This document shows, one piece after another, positions 9,589 to 19,397 of a stretch of DNA of 64,000 nucleotides. The stretch comes from Escherichia sp. E1V33 (GTDB lineage Bacteria; Pseudomonadota; Gammaproteobacteria; Enterobacterales; Enterobacteriaceae), in NCBI RefSeq assembly GCF_004211955.1, contig NZ_RHJI01000017.1, positions 124,001 through 188,000 on the forward strand, written 5' to 3'. Below the pieces are notes generated by a model that made no database searches, was not told where the DNA came from, and was given only the letters and a program-made list of their open reading frames with translations. Position 1 is the first letter of the stretch. Each line of letters starts with the position of its first letter. Position numbers and translations under genes: made by a program.

Positions 9589-11106
9589 ATGTCTGAACAA
9601 GAAACACAGGGAGCCAATGAGGCTATTGATTTTAACGATGAACTGAGAAATCGTCGCGAAAAACTGGCAGCACTGCGTCAGCAAGGTGTGGCATTTCCCA
9701 ATGATTTTCGCCGCGACCATACCTCTGACCAGTTGCACGAAGAGTTTGATGCGAAGGATAACCAGGAACTTGAATCCTTAAACATCGAAGTTTCGGTTGC
9801 TGGTCGAATGATGACCCGTCGCATCATGGGGAAAGCCTCCTTTGTAACGTTGCAGGATGTCGGCGGACGTATTCAACTGTACGTTGCGCGGGATAGCCTG
9901 CCAGAAGGTGTTTATAACGATCAGTTCAAAAAATGGGACCTGGGTGACATTATCGGTGCCCGCGGTACGCTGTTTAAGACGCAAACTGGTGAGCTTTCCA
10001 TTCACTGTACTGAGTTACGCCTACTGACTAAAGCACTACGTCCTTTACCAGATAAATTCCATGGTCTGCAGGATCAGGAAGTCCGTTATCGTCAACGTTA
10101 TCTGGACCTCATCGCTAACGATAAATCCCGTCAAACGTTTGTTGTCCGTTCAAAAATTCTGGCCGCTATCCGCCAGTTCATGGTCGCGCGCGGCTTTATG
10201 GAAGTAGAAACCCCGATGATGCAGGTAATTCCAGGTGGGGCATCTGCTCGCCCGTTTATTACCCATCATAATGCTCTGGATTTAGATATGTATCTGCGTA
10301 TCGCGCCAGAGCTGTATCTGAAACGTCTGGTTGTAGGCGGTTTTGAACGGGTATTCGAAATCAACCGTAACTTCCGTAATGAAGGTATTTCTGTTCGTCA
10401 TAATCCTGAGTTCACGATGATGGAACTCTACATGGCGTATGCGGATTACCACGATTTGATTGAACTGACGGAGTCACTGTTCCGCACCCTGGCACAAGAT
10501 GTACTGGGTACCACTAAAGTCACTTATGGCGAGCATGTGTTTGATTTCGGCAAACCGTTTGAAAAACTCACCATGCGCGAAGCAATCAAAAAATATCGTC
10601 CAGAAACCGATATGGCCGATCTGGATAATTTTGATGCCGCTAAAGCATTAGCTGAATCTATCGGTATTACAGTAGAGAAAAGCTGGGGGCTGGGACGTAT
10701 TGTCACCGAAATCTTTGATGAAGTGGCAGAAGCACATCTGATTCAGCCAACCTTTATTACTGAGTATCCGGCAGAAGTGTCACCGCTGGCGCGCCGTAAT
10801 GATGTTAACCCGGAAATCACCGACCGTTTTGAATTCTTCATCGGTGGTCGTGAAATCGGTAATGGTTTTAGCGAATTAAACGACGCAGAAGATCAGGCTG
10901 AACGTTTCCAGGAACAGGTTAACGCCAAAGCTGCAGGTGACGACGAAGCTATGTTCTACGACGAAGATTACGTGACTGCGCTGGAATATGGTCTGCCGCC
11001 AACCGCTGGTCTGGGTATTGGTATCGACCGAATGATTATGCTGTTTACTAACAGTCATACTATTCGCGACGTTATTCTCTTCCCGGCGATGCGTCCACAG
11101 AAATAA
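9589..11106 (+). CDS. lysU: Lysyl-tRNA synthetase, inducible
   Basis: LysU (505 residues) charges tRNA-Lys; it is the heat- and low-pH-induced paralogue of LysS, and can also make diadenosine polyphosphates. The N-terminal OB-fold anticodon-binding domain covers about residues 60-150. The class IIb catalytic core contains motif 2 ([15 protein letters not shown]) and motif 3 near the C terminus ([11 protein letters not shown]). The start at 9589 (MSEQE...) is chosen over the ATG at 9562 because of AGAGGA 6 bases upstream and the family length. The 236-base upstream region is AT-rich, fitting the known Lrp control of lysU. Confidence 0.97.
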   Translation: MSEQETQGANEAIDFNDELRNRREKLAALRQQGVAFPNDFRRDHTSDQLHEEFDAKDNQELESLNIEVSVAGRMMTRRIMGKASFVTLQDVGGRIQLYVARDSLPEGVYNDQFKKWDLGDIIGARGTLFKTQTGELSIHCTELRLLTKALRPLPDKFHGLQDQEVRYRQRYLDLIANDKSRQTFVVRSKILAAIRQFMVARGFMEVETPMMQVIPGGASARPFITHHNALDLDMYLRIAPELYLKRLVVGGFERVFEINRNFRNEGISVRHNPEFTMMELYMAYADYHDLIELTESLFRTLAQDVLGTTKVTYGEHVFDFGKPFEKLTMREAIKKYRPETDMADLDNFDAAKALAESIGITVEKSWGLGRIVTEIFDEVAEAHLIQPTFITEYPAEVSPLARRNDVNPEITDRFEFFIGGREIGNGFSELNDAEDQAERFQEQVNAKAAGDDEAMFYDEDYVTALEYGLPPTAGLGIGIDRMIMLFTNSHTIRDVILFPAMRPQK

Positions 11107-11120
11107 GTTTCACTTTAATG

Positions 11121-11148
11121 AACGAAGCAGCCAGGCGACTGCTTCGTT
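11121..11148 (+). terminator. Hairpin after lysU
   Basis: A perfect 10-bp stem (AACGAAGCAG / CTGCTTCGTT) with an 8-nt loop lies 14 bases after the lysU stop. The T tract is poor (CGTCATT), so termination may be incomplete or bidirectional toward the convergent ghoT. Confidence 0.7.
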
Positions 11149-11224
11149 CGTCATTCCGCAAATCCAGTTTTGAGGAGAGACGCTTCGTTTCAAGATAACC
11201 AGCGGGTCCACTCAACCACAGCTC

Positions 11225-11398
11225 CTAAAAGAGAGAAAAAAGTAATGCCACAGGTAGACTCATTGGCCAGGTTATTCCTACCAGGAATGCACTAAGTAAA
11301 CGAATATGTGTTTTCTCATGTGAGATAAACCAGATAATGACAAAGGATATGTTCACACCAATCACATAAAAAATTAATATTTTAGAGAAGAGTGTCAT
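11225..11398 (-). CDS. ghoT: Membrane toxin of type V toxin-antitoxin system
   Basis: GhoT (YjdO) is a 57-residue inner-membrane toxin that damages the membrane and produces ghost cells, promoting persistence. The minus-strand frame runs from ATG at 11398 to TAG at 11225, with GGATAAGAAG just upstream as ribosome binding site. It is almost entirely hydrophobic, with two predicted helices (about residues 7-25 and 35-55), and matches GhoT as I remember it except for Thr at position 2. It lies 26 bases downstream of ghoS, in one operon. Its mRNA is the substrate of the GhoS endoribonuclease. Confidence 0.93.
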   Translation of the reverse strand: MTLFSKILIFYVIGVNISFVIIWFISHEKTHIRLLSAFLVGITWPMSLPVALLFSLF

Positions 11399-11424
11399 TT
11401 TGAATAACTTCTTATCCTTTCCAT

Positions 11425-11721
11425 CTATTTGTAAAACTGACGGAAATAGTCATCAACTATCATAATGTTGAGGTCAAAATCAATATCTGGCAAGTCTAAG
11501 CATTTGATCCTGATTAAATCTTCGATTTCACTTGCGGCTAATGATGTCGTTATTGCGAAAGAATTCTCATTCAATTGTCGTGGTATTCCATATTCATCAG
11601 CCACTATAGAGGAGAAATTCATATCATACATCAATGTTCTTAACCTTAAGAAGACTGAGGAATAAGATGATGGATAATCAAAAGAAACGACATAAGTATT
11701 GAACGTTTTTTTACCTTCCAT
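11425..11721 (-). CDS. ghoS: Antitoxin endoribonuclease of type V system
   Basis: GhoS (YjdK, 98 residues) cleaves ghoT mRNA and so acts as a protein antitoxin that is itself an RNase; the fold is ferredoxin-like, related to CRISPR Cas2. The start at 11721 (MEGKK...) is set by AGGAGT 10 bases upstream; the longer in-frame ATG at 11775 has no such site and makes the protein longer than known. The sequence agrees with K-12 GhoS apart from a few substitutions. It is first in the ghoST operon. MqsR removes ghoS mRNA in stressed K-12 cells. Confidence 0.95.
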   Translation of the reverse strand: MEGKKTFNTYVVSFDYPSSYSSVFLRLRTLMYDMNFSSIVADEYGIPRQLNENSFAITTSLAASEIEDLIRIKCLDLPDIDFDLNIMIVDDYFRQFYK

Positions 11722-11948
11722 AATATGACTCCTATCAATATTAAATGCCCTGGGGGTGCAAATTTTATTAACCACGATTGATCCTTCTCATATAGGAGAT
11801 ATTATTTTTTTTTGCTCAGTAGAGGGGATGACTTGGGACAACAAAACGCTCTCTCTGAACATTCTTTGTGCATCCCCCTACCCTTCAGATACTCCTCTGC
11901 ATCACACCACGGAGCGCATAAAAAATATCGTCACCCCGAACTCCTCCA

Positions 11949-12221
11949 TCAACTACGAATATCATCATACTCGCGCGTTTTATCAAATTCGTGTTTCGCA
12001 AACGGGCATAGTGGGATAATTTTCCGTTTCTCCCGGCGCATTTTTTCCACCACTTTCGCCACCAGTTGTTTACCAATCCCCTGCCCTTTGAGACTTTCAT
12101 CAACATCGGTATGTTCGATAATTGCTAAACTTTCCCCTGTAGGCACAAAGACAATTTCAGCAATTTGCTTTCCCTGTTCGTCATTAATGTAAAACTTATT
12201 ATGGCCTTCGCGTATTTCCAT
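11949..12221 (-). CDS. yjdJ: Small GNAT-family acetyltransferase-like protein
   Basis: YjdJ is 90 residues, a minimal GNAT fold of the YjdJ/Gcn5-like group. The acetyl-CoA pyrophosphate-binding loop is visible as GQGIGKQL around residues 46-53, followed by an Arg/Lys-rich helix and the PLCPFA segment typical of this family. The substrate is unknown. It is encoded 11 bases downstream of yjdI on the same strand and is probably co-transcribed with it; yjdI-yjdJ neighbours recur widely, suggesting a joint role. Confidence 0.92.
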   Translation of the reverse strand: MEIREGHNKFYINDEQGKQIAEIVFVPTGESLAIIEHTDVDESLKGQGIGKQLVAKVVEKMRREKRKIIPLCPFAKHEFDKTREYDDIRS

Positions 12222-12232
12222 TTTCCCCTCAC

Positions 12233-12463
12233 TTATTTATGACGGTATTTCAGCGCGCCGCTCGGGCATGTATCAATCACTTTCACCACGGTGGCGACAT
12301 CAACTTCATCCGGCATAATCCACGGCTTACGTTTGAGATTAAACAACTTGCCATTACCACGTACGCAATTGCCGGAATGCTGACATATTGCGGAGTTAAA
12401 ATAGACATCAATTTTTTCGCCGGTATAGCAGCGATAACCACCGTCCAGTAGCTCCTGATCCAT
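12233..12463 (-). CDS. yjdI: Small divergent 4Fe-4S mono-cluster protein
   Basis: YjdI has 76 residues and belongs to the divergent 4Fe-4S mono-cluster family. Cysteines lie in [10 protein letters not shown] in the middle and CPSGAL near the C terminus, a ferredoxin-like spacing with one ligand fewer than classical clusters. I placed the start at 12463 (MDQEL...), which gives the known length and has a purine-rich GGGGGAAGG site just upstream; a frame opening at 12556 is longer but unsupported. The gene is divergent from dcuS with 178 bases between. Function unproven. Confidence 0.9.
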   Translation of the reverse strand: MDQELLDGGYRCYTGEKIDVYFNSAICQHSGNCVRGNGKLFNLKRKPWIMPDEVDVATVVKVIDTCPSGALKYRHK

Positions 12464-12641
12464 GACCTTCCCCCTCTCATCAGTATGGTTTTCGCAATAA
12501 GCATAGCCCGGAATCTTCATCCAGCACTGGCAGTTTCGTTGCCAGAGCCTCTTCACCTATATAGCCAATTATTCTTACTCCCTTTGAATTACCTGCCTCA
12601 TCAGAGATAATGCTTAAGAAATTTGTCATACAAGGAAGATG

Positions 12642-14273
12642 ATGAGACATTCACGGCCCTACCGCATGTTGCGCAAACATCCGATGAAATTGAGTACTAC
12701 GGTGATCTTAATGGTCAGCGCAGTACTGTTCTCGGTGCTGCTGGTGGTGCATCTGATTTACTTCTCGCAAATCAGTGACATGACGCGTGACGGACTAGCC
12801 AACAAGGCGCTGGCAGTGGCACGTACCCTTGCCGATTCGCCGGAAATCCGTCAGGGCTTGCAGAAAAAACCACAGGACAGCAATATCCAGACCATCGCGG
12901 AAGCCGTGCGCAAACGTAACGATCTGCTGTTTATTGTCGTTACAGATATGCAAAGCCTTCGCTACTCGCATCCTGAACCCCAGCGTATTGGTCAGCCATT
13001 TAAAGGTGATGACATCCTTAAAGCGCTGAATGGTGAAGAAAATGTTGCTATCAACCGCGGCTTCCTTGCGCAGGCCTTGCGCGTATTTACCCCCATCTAT
13101 GATGAAAATAATAAACAGATTGGCGTGGTGGCGATCGGTCTTGAATTAAGCCGCGTAACTCAACAGATCAACGACAGCCGCTGGAGTATCATCTGGTCGG
13201 TGTTATTTGGCATGCTGGTAGGGCTGATCGGCACCTGCATTCTGGTTAACGTGCTGAAAAAAATGCTTTTCGGTCTGGAACCCTATGAGATCTCCACCCT
13301 GTTTGAACAACGCCAGGCCATGTTGCAGTCAATAAAAGAAGGCGTTGTGGCCGTGGACGATCGCGGCGAAGTCACGCTAATCAACGATGCCGCGCAGGAG
13401 TTGCTTAACTACCACAAATCGCAGGATGACGAGAGTCTCTCAACGCTAAGTCAGGCATGGTCGCAGGTGGTGGATGTCTCGGAAGTGTTACGCAACGGTA
13501 CGTCGCGCCGTGACGAAGAGATTACCGTCAAAGATCGGCTATTACTAATCAACACCGCTCCGGTGCGCAGTAATGGGGTTATCATCGGTGCCATTTCAAC
13601 CTTCAGGGACAAAACTGAAGTACGTAAACTGATGCAGCGACTGGATGGTCTGGTCAACTATGCCGACGCACTTCGTGAACGCTCCCACGAATTTATGAAT
13701 AAATTGCACGTGATTCTCGGATTATTGCATCTGAAGAGTTATAAGCAGTTGGAAGATTACATTCTCAAAACAGCCAATAACTATCAGGAAGAGATTGGCT
13801 CTCTGCTGGGCAAGATCAAATCGCCGGTTATCGCTGGTTTTTTAATCAGCAAACTTAACCGCGCGACCGATTTAGGCCATACGCTGATTTTAAACAGCGA
13901 AAGCCAATTGCCAGACAGCGGCAGTGAAGACCAGGTCGCGACGCTGATTACCACGCTGGGAAACCTGATAGAAAACGCGCTGGAAGCATTAGGACCGGAA
14001 CCCGGTGGCGAAATCAGCGTAACATTGCACTACCGCCACGGCTGGCTGCACTGTGAAGTTAATGATGATGGACCGGGGATCGCCCCCGAAAAAATCGCTC
14101 ACATTTTTGACAAGGGTGTCTCGACAAAAGGAAGCGAACGAGGCGTCGGTTTAGCACTTGTCAAACAACAGGTAGAAAATCTCGGCGGCAGTATCGCCGT
14201 AGAATCGGAACCCGGGATTTTCACACAATTTTTTGTCCAGATACCCTGGGACGGGGAGAAGTCGAGCAAATGA
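12642..14273 (+). CDS. dcuS: C4-dicarboxylate sensor histidine kinase
   Basis: DcuS (543 residues) senses external fumarate, succinate, malate and also citrate, and phosphorylates DcuR. Order of parts: transmembrane helix about 21-41, periplasmic PAS domain about 45-180 with the basic ligand-binding residues of the family, second helix about 181-203, cytoplasmic PAS about 210-325, then a CitA/DcuS-type kinase. The phosphoacceptor His is in RERSHEF (about residue 349), and the ATPase contains the N box (NLIENALEAL) and a GVGLALVK G box. AGGAAG directly precedes two adjacent ATG codons at 12639 and 12642; the second gives the K-12 length and better spacing. dcuR overlaps its 3' end by 4 bases. 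Confidence 0.96.
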   Translation: MRHSRPYRMLRKHPMKLSTTVILMVSAVLFSVLLVVHLIYFSQISDMTRDGLANKALAVARTLADSPEIRQGLQKKPQDSNIQTIAEAVRKRNDLLFIVVTDMQSLRYSHPEPQRIGQPFKGDDILKALNGEENVAINRGFLAQALRVFTPIYDENNKQIGVVAIGLELSRVTQQINDSRWSIIWSVLFGMLVGLIGTCILVNVLKKMLFGLEPYEISTLFEQRQAMLQSIKEGVVAVDDRGEVTLINDAAQELLNYHKSQDDESLSTLSQAWSQVVDVSEVLRNGTSRRDEEITVKDRLLLINTAPVRSNGVIIGAISTFRDKTEVRKLMQRLDGLVNYADALRERSHEFMNKLHVILGLLHLKSYKQLEDYILKTANNYQEEIGSLLGKIKSPVIAGFLISKLNRATDLGHTLILNSESQLPDSGSEDQVATLITTLGNLIENALEALGPEPGGEISVTLHYRHGWLHCEVNDDGPGIAPEKIAHIFDKGVSTKGSERGVGLALVKQQVENLGGSIAVESEPGIFTQFFVQIPWDGEKSSK

Positions 14274-14989
14274 TCAATGTATTAATTATCGATGACGACG
14301 CAATGGTGGCGGAGCTGAATCGCCGATACGTGGCGCAGATCCCGGGCTTTCAATGCTGCGGAACGGCCTCGACACTGGAAAAAGCCAAAGAGATTATTTT
14401 CAACAGCGACACGCCTATTGACCTGATATTGCTCGATATCTATATGCAGAAAGAGAACGGGCTAGATTTACTTCCGGTACTGCATAATGCTCGCTGCAAA
14501 AGCGATGTGATTGTCATTTCTTCCGCTGCGGATGCCGCGACGATTAAAGATTCGTTGCATTACGGCGTTGTTGATTACCTGATCAAACCCTTCCAGGCAT
14601 CACGCTTTGAAGAGGCGCTCACCGGCTGGCGACAAAAGAAAATGGCGCTGGAGAAGCATCAATATTATGACCAGGCCGAGCTGGACCAGCTGATCCACGG
14701 CAGTAGCTCCAACGAACAGGACACCCGTCGCCTGCCGAAAGGACTAACGCCGCAGACCCTACGCACGCTGTGCCAGTGGATCGACGCGCATCAGGATTAT
14801 GAGTTTTCAACCGACGAGTTAGCCAACGAGGTGAACATCTCGCGCGTTTCCTGCCGCAAGTACCTGATCTGGCTGGTCAACTGCCACATCTTATTTACCA
14901 GCATCCATTATGGCGTCACTGGTCGTCCGGTTTACCGTTACCGTATTCAAGCGGAACATTACTCATTGCTGAAACAATATTGCCAATAA
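14270..14989 (+). CDS. dcuR: C4-dicarboxylate response regulator
   Basis: DcuR (239 residues, the usual length) is a CitB-type response regulator. The receiver domain covers residues 1-120 with acidic pocket Asp8-Asp10 and phosphoacceptor Asp56. A linker and a C-terminal helix-turn-helix around 175-205 follow. Once phosphorylated by DcuS it activates dcuB, dctA and the frd operon. The start codon overlaps the dcuS stop (ATGA), indicating translational coupling. Targets dcuB and, by readthrough, fumB lie immediately downstream. Confidence 0.96.
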   Translation: MINVLIIDDDAMVAELNRRYVAQIPGFQCCGTASTLEKAKEIIFNSDTPIDLILLDIYMQKENGLDLLPVLHNARCKSDVIVISSAADAATIKDSLHYGVVDYLIKPFQASRFEEALTGWRQKKMALEKHQYYDQAELDQLIHGSSSNEQDTRRLPKGLTPQTLRTLCQWIDAHQDYEFSTDELANEVNISRVSCRKYLIWLVNCHILFTSIHYGVTGRPVYRYRIQAEHYSLLKQYCQ

Positions 14990-15207
14990 CGCACCATTGG
15001 TTATCCGCAAGTAACAATTATTGCAGTAATGCAAAAGAGCACTGGCACAAGTTACATCGTCCATCAGTAAAACTTGTGCCAGATCAAATATAATTATCCC
15101 CCTCTCATCCCAGCGATTTAATATTCTTTAGGATAAATAGTGTTTTTAATTTCAAAACGCTAACAAAAGTTAATTAACTATTATGTCAACCGCATTATGT
15201 GTATTTT

Positions 15208-15223
15208 TACCCACAAATGGGTA
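15208..15223 (+). promoter_or_regulatory. NarL/NarP 7-2-7 site upstream of dcuB
   Basis: TACCCAC and ATGGGTA form inverted NarL heptamers with a 2-base spacer. dcuB is known to be repressed by nitrate through NarL, and this is the only 7-2-7 site I saw in the 570-base gap between dcuR and dcuB. Confidence 0.75.
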
Positions 15224-15276
15224 GATCAGAATAGTCTATAACCTAAATGACAGCCGCCCATAGAACAAAAAATATA

Positions 15277-15290
15277 CTGATAAATATCAA
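15277..15290 (+). promoter_or_regulatory. FNR site upstream of dcuB
   Basis: CTGAT-AAAT-ATCAA matches the FNR consensus TTGAT-N4-ATCAA with one mismatch, in line with the strictly anaerobic expression of dcuB. It lies 270 bases before the dcuB start, so either a long leader RNA or another promoter must bridge the gap. The rest of the 14990-15559 interval is AT-rich and has no gene. Confidence 0.75.
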
Positions 15291-15559
15291 TAAGATAGTA
15301 GAAAACAAACCATTAACATCTGCGCAAAACAAACTATAACCCCATCGCCAGAGAGTATTTTTCTCTGAAAAAGTCGCTTATCACAGTGTATTAATTTATC
15401 GCTGCCTGAATCAGCCAATATTCACTGTGAAGTAATTACTCAGGCCAGTAACGACCAAAAGGATATTTAGTCAGGCTCTGAAAAAAGTTCATACAAAACA
15501 GAACGAGACTGCGTTCTATTCAGTAGAAATTTAAATGGGATTATCGTGAGGGGTCACAA

Positions 15560-16900
15560 ATGTTATTTACTATCCAACTTATCATAATATTGATATGTCT
15601 GTTCTATGGCGCCAGAAAGGGCGGTATCGCGCTAGGTTTATTAGGCGGTATCGGCCTCGTCATTCTGGTATTCGTATTCCACCTTCAGCCGGGTAAACCA
15701 CCGGTTGATGTTATGCTGGTTATCATCGCGGTGGTGGCGGCATCGGCCACGTTGCAAGCCTCGGGCGGCCTTGACGTCATGCTGCAAATTGCCGAGAAAC
15801 TGCTACGCCGCAATCCGAAATATGTCTCTATTGTCGCGCCGTTTGTTACCTGTACGCTGACCATTCTTTGCGGTACAGGTCACGTGGTTTACACCATCCT
15901 GCCAATCATCTACGACGTGGCAATTAAGAACAATATCCGTCCGGAACGTCCGATGGCGGCAAGTTCTATCGGTGCACAGATGGGGATCATCGCCAGTCCG
16001 GTGTCGGTTGCGGTCGTGTCTCTGGTTGCGATGCTGGGTAATGTCACCTTTGATGGCCGTCATCTTGAGTTCCTCGACCTGCTTGCTATCACCATTCCAT
16101 CTACTTTGTTAGGTATCCTGGCGATCGGTATCTTCAGTTGGTTCCGCGGTAAAGATCTGGATAAAGACGAAGAGTTCCAGAAATTCATCTCCGTACCTGA
16201 AAACCGTGAATACGTTTACGGTGATACCGCGACGCTGCTGGATAAAAAGCTGCCGAAAAGTAACTGGCTGGCTATGTGGATCTTCCTCGGGGCAATTGCC
16301 GTGGTCGCACTCCTCGGTGCTGATTCGGACCTGCGTCCGTCCTTCGGCGGCAAACCGCTGTCGATGGTACTGGTTATTCAGATGTTTATGCTGCTGACCG
16401 GGGCGCTGATTATTATCCTGACCAAAACCAATCCCGCGTCTATCTCAAAAAACGAAGTCTTCCGTTCCGGTATGATCGCCATCGTGGCGGTGTACGGTAT
16501 TGCATGGATGGCGGAAACCATGTTCGGTGCGCATATGTCTGAAATTCAGGGCGTACTGGGCGAAATGGTGAAAGAGTATCCGTGGGCCTATGCCATTGTT
16601 CTGCTGCTGGTTTCCAAGTTTGTAAACTCCCAGGCCGCGGCGCTGGCGGCGATTGTTCCTGTCGCACTGGCGATTGGCGTTGACCCGGCTTACATCGTGG
16701 CTTCAGCACCGGCTTGCTACGGTTATTACATCCTGCCAACTTATCCGAGCGATCTGGCAGCGATTCAGTTTGACCGTTCCGGCACCACCCACATCGGTCG
16801 CTTCGTCATCAACCACAGCTTTATTCTGCCAGGATTGATTGGCGTGAGCGTATCCTGCGTCTTTGGCTGGATCTTCGCCGCGATGTACGGGTTCTTGTAA
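15560..16900 (+). CDS. dcuB: Anaerobic C4-dicarboxylate antiporter
   Basis: DcuB (446 residues) is the main fumarate/succinate exchanger during fumarate respiration, in the inner membrane, and also serves as co-sensor that keeps DcuS in its responsive state. The protein is hydrophobic throughout with about 12 membrane segments; the Dcu-family helix-hairpin features are present, including the [17 protein letters not shown] segment around residues 133-150. A ribosome binding site (GAGGGG, 15548-15553) precedes the ATG. It is followed after 77 bases by fumB, with which it shares a transcript in K-12. Confidence 0.96.
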   Translation: MLFTIQLIIILICLFYGARKGGIALGLLGGIGLVILVFVFHLQPGKPPVDVMLVIIAVVAASATLQASGGLDVMLQIAEKLLRRNPKYVSIVAPFVTCTLTILCGTGHVVYTILPIIYDVAIKNNIRPERPMAASSIGAQMGIIASPVSVAVVSLVAMLGNVTFDGRHLEFLDLLAITIPSTLLGILAIGIFSWFRGKDLDKDEEFQKFISVPENREYVYGDTATLLDKKLPKSNWLAMWIFLGAIAVVALLGADSDLRPSFGGKPLSMVLVIQMFMLLTGALIIILTKTNPASISKNEVFRSGMIAIVAVYGIAWMAETMFGAHMSEIQGVLGEMVKEYPWAYAIVLLLVSKFVNSQAAALAAIVPVALAIGVDPAYIVASAPACYGYYILPTYPSDLAAIQFDRSGTTHIGRFVINHSFILPGLIGVSVSCVFGWIFAAMYGFL

Positions 16901-16977
16901 TTGCACTCTGCGTGCTGCCCGTCGCTGTGCGGCACGCCATTTTCGTATAACAAATACAGAGTTACAGGCTGGAAGCT

Positions 16978-18624
16978 ATGTCAAACAAACCATTTATCTA
17001 TCAGGCACCTTTCCCGATGGGGAAAGACAATACCGAATACTATCTGCTCACTTCCGATTACGTCAGCGTTGCCGAATTCGACGGCGAAACCATCCTGAAA
17101 GTGGAACCAGAAGCCCTGACCCTGCTGGCGCAGCAAGCCTTTCACGACGCTTCTTTCATGCTCCGCCCGGCACACCAGAAACAGGTTGCTGCTATTCTTC
17201 ACGACCCAGAAGCCAGCGAGAACGATAAGTACGTAGCACTGCAATTCTTGAGAAACTCCGAAATCGCCGCCAAAGGCGTGCTGCCGACCTGCCAGGATAC
17301 CGGCACCGCGATCATTGTTGGTAAAAAAGGTCAGCGCGTATGGACCGGCGGTGGTGATGAAGAAGCGCTGTCGAAAGGCGTGTACAACACCTATATCGAA
17401 GATAACCTGCGCTATTCACAAAACGCGGCGCTGGACATGTACAAAGAGGTCAACACCGGTACTAACCTGCCTGCGCAAATCGACCTGTACGCGGTAGATG
17501 GCGATGAGTACAAATTCCTTTGCGTCGCGAAAGGCGGCGGCTCTGCCAACAAAACCTATCTCTACCAGGAAACCAAAGCCCTGCTGACTCCCGGCAAACT
17601 GAAAAACTTCCTCGTCGAGAAAATGCGTACCCTCGGTACTGCAGCCTGCCCGCCGTACCATATCGCGTTTGTGATTGGCGGTACGTCTGCGGAAACCAAC
17701 CTGAAAACCGTCAAGTTAGCAAGCGCTCACTATTACGATGAACTGCCGACGGAAGGGAACGAACATGGTCAGGCGTTCCGCGATGTCCAGCTGGAACAGG
17801 AACTGCTGGAAGAGGCCCAGAAACTCGGTCTTGGCGCGCAGTTTGGCGGTAAATACTTCGCGCACGACATTCGCGTTATCCGTCTGCCACGTCACGGCGC
17901 ATCCTGCCCGGTAGGCATGGGCGTCTCCTGCTCCGCTGACCGTAACATTAAAGCGAAAATCAACCGCGAAGGTATCTGGATTGAAAAACTGGAACACAAT
18001 CCAGGCCAGTACATTCCACAAGAACTGCGCCAGGCTGGTGAAGGCGAAGCGGTGAAAGTCGACCTTAACCGCCCAATGAAAGAGATCCTCGCCCAGCTTT
18101 CGCAATATCCGGTTTCCACTCGTTTGTCGCTCACCGGCACCATTATCGTGGGTCGTGATATTGCGCACGCCAAGCTGAAAGAGCTGATCGACGCAGGTAA
18201 AGAACTGCCGCAGTACATCAAAGATCACCCGATCTACTACGCGGGTCCGGCGAAAACGCCTGCCGGTTATCCATCAGGTTCACTTGGCCCAACCACCGCA
18301 GGTCGTATGGACTCCTACGTGGATCTGCTGCAATCCCACGGCGGCAGCATGATCATGCTAGCGAAAGGTAACCGCAGTCAGCAGGTTACCGACGCGTGTC
18401 ATAAACACGGCGGCTTCTACCTCGGTAGCATCGGCGGTCCGGCGGCGGTACTGGCGCAGCAGAGCATCAAGCATCTGGAATGCGTCGCTTATCCGGAGCT
18501 GGGTATGGAAGCTATCTGGAAAATCGAAGTAGAAGATTTCCCGGCGTTTATCCTGGTCGATGACAAAGGTAACGACTTCTTCCAGCAAATCGTCAACAAA
18601 CAGTGCGCGAACTGCACTAAGTAA
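16978..18624 (+). CDS. fumB: Fumarase B, class I (anaerobic)
   Basis: FumB (548 residues) interconverts malate and fumarate; anaerobically it mainly dehydrates malate to feed fumarate reductase. It is an iron-sulfur enzyme of the class I hydro-lyases. Cluster ligand Cys105 is seen in LPTCQDTGT, with further conserved cysteines in CPPYH (about 224) and CPVGMG (about 318). The C-terminal domain carries the GPTTAGRMD signature. It is the partner of DcuB: import of malate or fumarate, then conversion to the electron acceptor. A GGAAGCT site precedes the ATG. Confidence 0.97.
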   Translation: MSNKPFIYQAPFPMGKDNTEYYLLTSDYVSVAEFDGETILKVEPEALTLLAQQAFHDASFMLRPAHQKQVAAILHDPEASENDKYVALQFLRNSEIAAKGVLPTCQDTGTAIIVGKKGQRVWTGGGDEEALSKGVYNTYIEDNLRYSQNAALDMYKEVNTGTNLPAQIDLYAVDGDEYKFLCVAKGGGSANKTYLYQETKALLTPGKLKNFLVEKMRTLGTAACPPYHIAFVIGGTSAETNLKTVKLASAHYYDELPTEGNEHGQAFRDVQLEQELLEEAQKLGLGAQFGGKYFAHDIRVIRLPRHGASCPVGMGVSCSADRNIKAKINREGIWIEKLEHNPGQYIPQELRQAGEGEAVKVDLNRPMKEILAQLSQYPVSTRLSLTGTIIVGRDIAHAKLKELIDAGKELPQYIKDHPIYYAGPAKTPAGYPSGSLGPTTAGRMDSYVDLLQSHGGSMIMLAKGNRSQQVTDACHKHGGFYLGSIGGPAAVLAQQSIKHLECVAYPELGMEAIWKIEVEDFPAFILVDDKGNDFFQQIVNKQCANCTK

Positions 18625-18631
18625 CCTCTTC

Positions 18632-18675
18632 GGCCCAGCGCCTGGCAGCATGCTGCCAGGTGATCCCCCTGGGCC
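18632..18675 (+). terminator. Nested palindrome after fumB
   Basis: A perfect 20-base palindrome (18641-18660, CCTGGCAGCA/TGCTGCCAGG) lies inside an outer pair GGCCCAG (18632-18638) / CTGGGCC (18669-18675). It begins 8 bases after the fumB stop and is followed by CTTTT. It is the likely end signal of dcuB-fumB. Confidence 0.65.
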
Positions 18676-18746
18676 ACCTCTTTTGCGATTGTAATTTCAC
18701 GCTTGCTGGTGAATAGTCAGTATTTTCCCTGACTTGCGAACTCACC

Positions 18747-19397
18747 ATGACCCGCACACTCAAGCCGTTAATTCTTAACACCGGCGCACTGACGCTAACG
18801 TTAATCCTGATTTATACCGGCATTTCGGCCCATGACAAACTCACCTGGCTGATGGAAGTGACACCGGTGATTATTGTCGTGCCGCTACTCCTTGCCACCG
18901 CGAAACGTTATCCGTTAACGCCGCTGCTTTATACGCTGATTTTTTTTCACGCCATCATCCTGATGGTCGGTGGGCAGTACACCTACGCGAAAGTCCCCAT
19001 CGGTTTTGACGTGCAGGAATGGTTAGGGTTGAGCCGTAATCCGTATGACAAGCTGGGGCATTTTTTCCAGGGGCTGGTGCCTGCACTGGTGGCACGAGAG
19101 ATCCTTGTTCGCGGGATGTACGTTCGCGGACGTAAAATGGTGGCGTTTCTGGTCTGTTGCGTGGCGCTGGCGATAAGCGCAATGTATGAATTAATCGAGT
19201 GGTGGGCGGCGCTGGCAATGGGCCAGGGAGCGGATGATTTTCTCGGCACCCAGGGCGACCAGTGGGACACGCAATCCGATATGTTCTGCGCGCTGCTGGG
19301 CGCATTAACGACGGTGATATTCCTCGCTCGCTTTCATTGCCGCCAGCTACGGCGCTTTGGCCTTATCACCAGAGCGCCGGAAGCGACTACACCTTAG
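18747..19397 (+). CDS. yjdF: Inner-membrane protein of DUF2238 family
   Basis: YjdF is a predicted inner-membrane protein of unknown function with about six transmembrane segments. The conserved block PYDKLGHFFQGLVPAL lies at about residues 93-108 and YELIEWWAAL at about 149-158. The frame gives 216 residues. I remember K-12 YjdF ending at ...RFGLITG (209 residues); here the last residues are RAPEATTP, so the natural 3' end has been replaced. The new stop overlaps the melA stop from the other strand, as expected if the DNA between yjdF and melA, which holds melB in K-12, was deleted. Confidence 0.9.
   Translation: MTRTLKPLILNTGALTLTLILIYTGISAHDKLTWLMEVTPVIIVVPLLLATAKRYPLTPLLYTLIFFHAIILMVGGQYTYAKVPIGFDVQEWLGLSRNPYDKLGHFFQGLVPALVAREILVRGMYVRGRKMVAFLVCCVALAISAMYELIEWWAALAMGQGADDFLGTQGDQWDTQSDMFCALLGALTTVIFLARFHCRQLRRFGLITRAPEATTP

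Noticed and set aside
11756..12192. Plus-strand frames across ghoS-yjdJ
   Set aside because: They overlap yjdJ in antisense and have no recognisable product or ribosome binding site.
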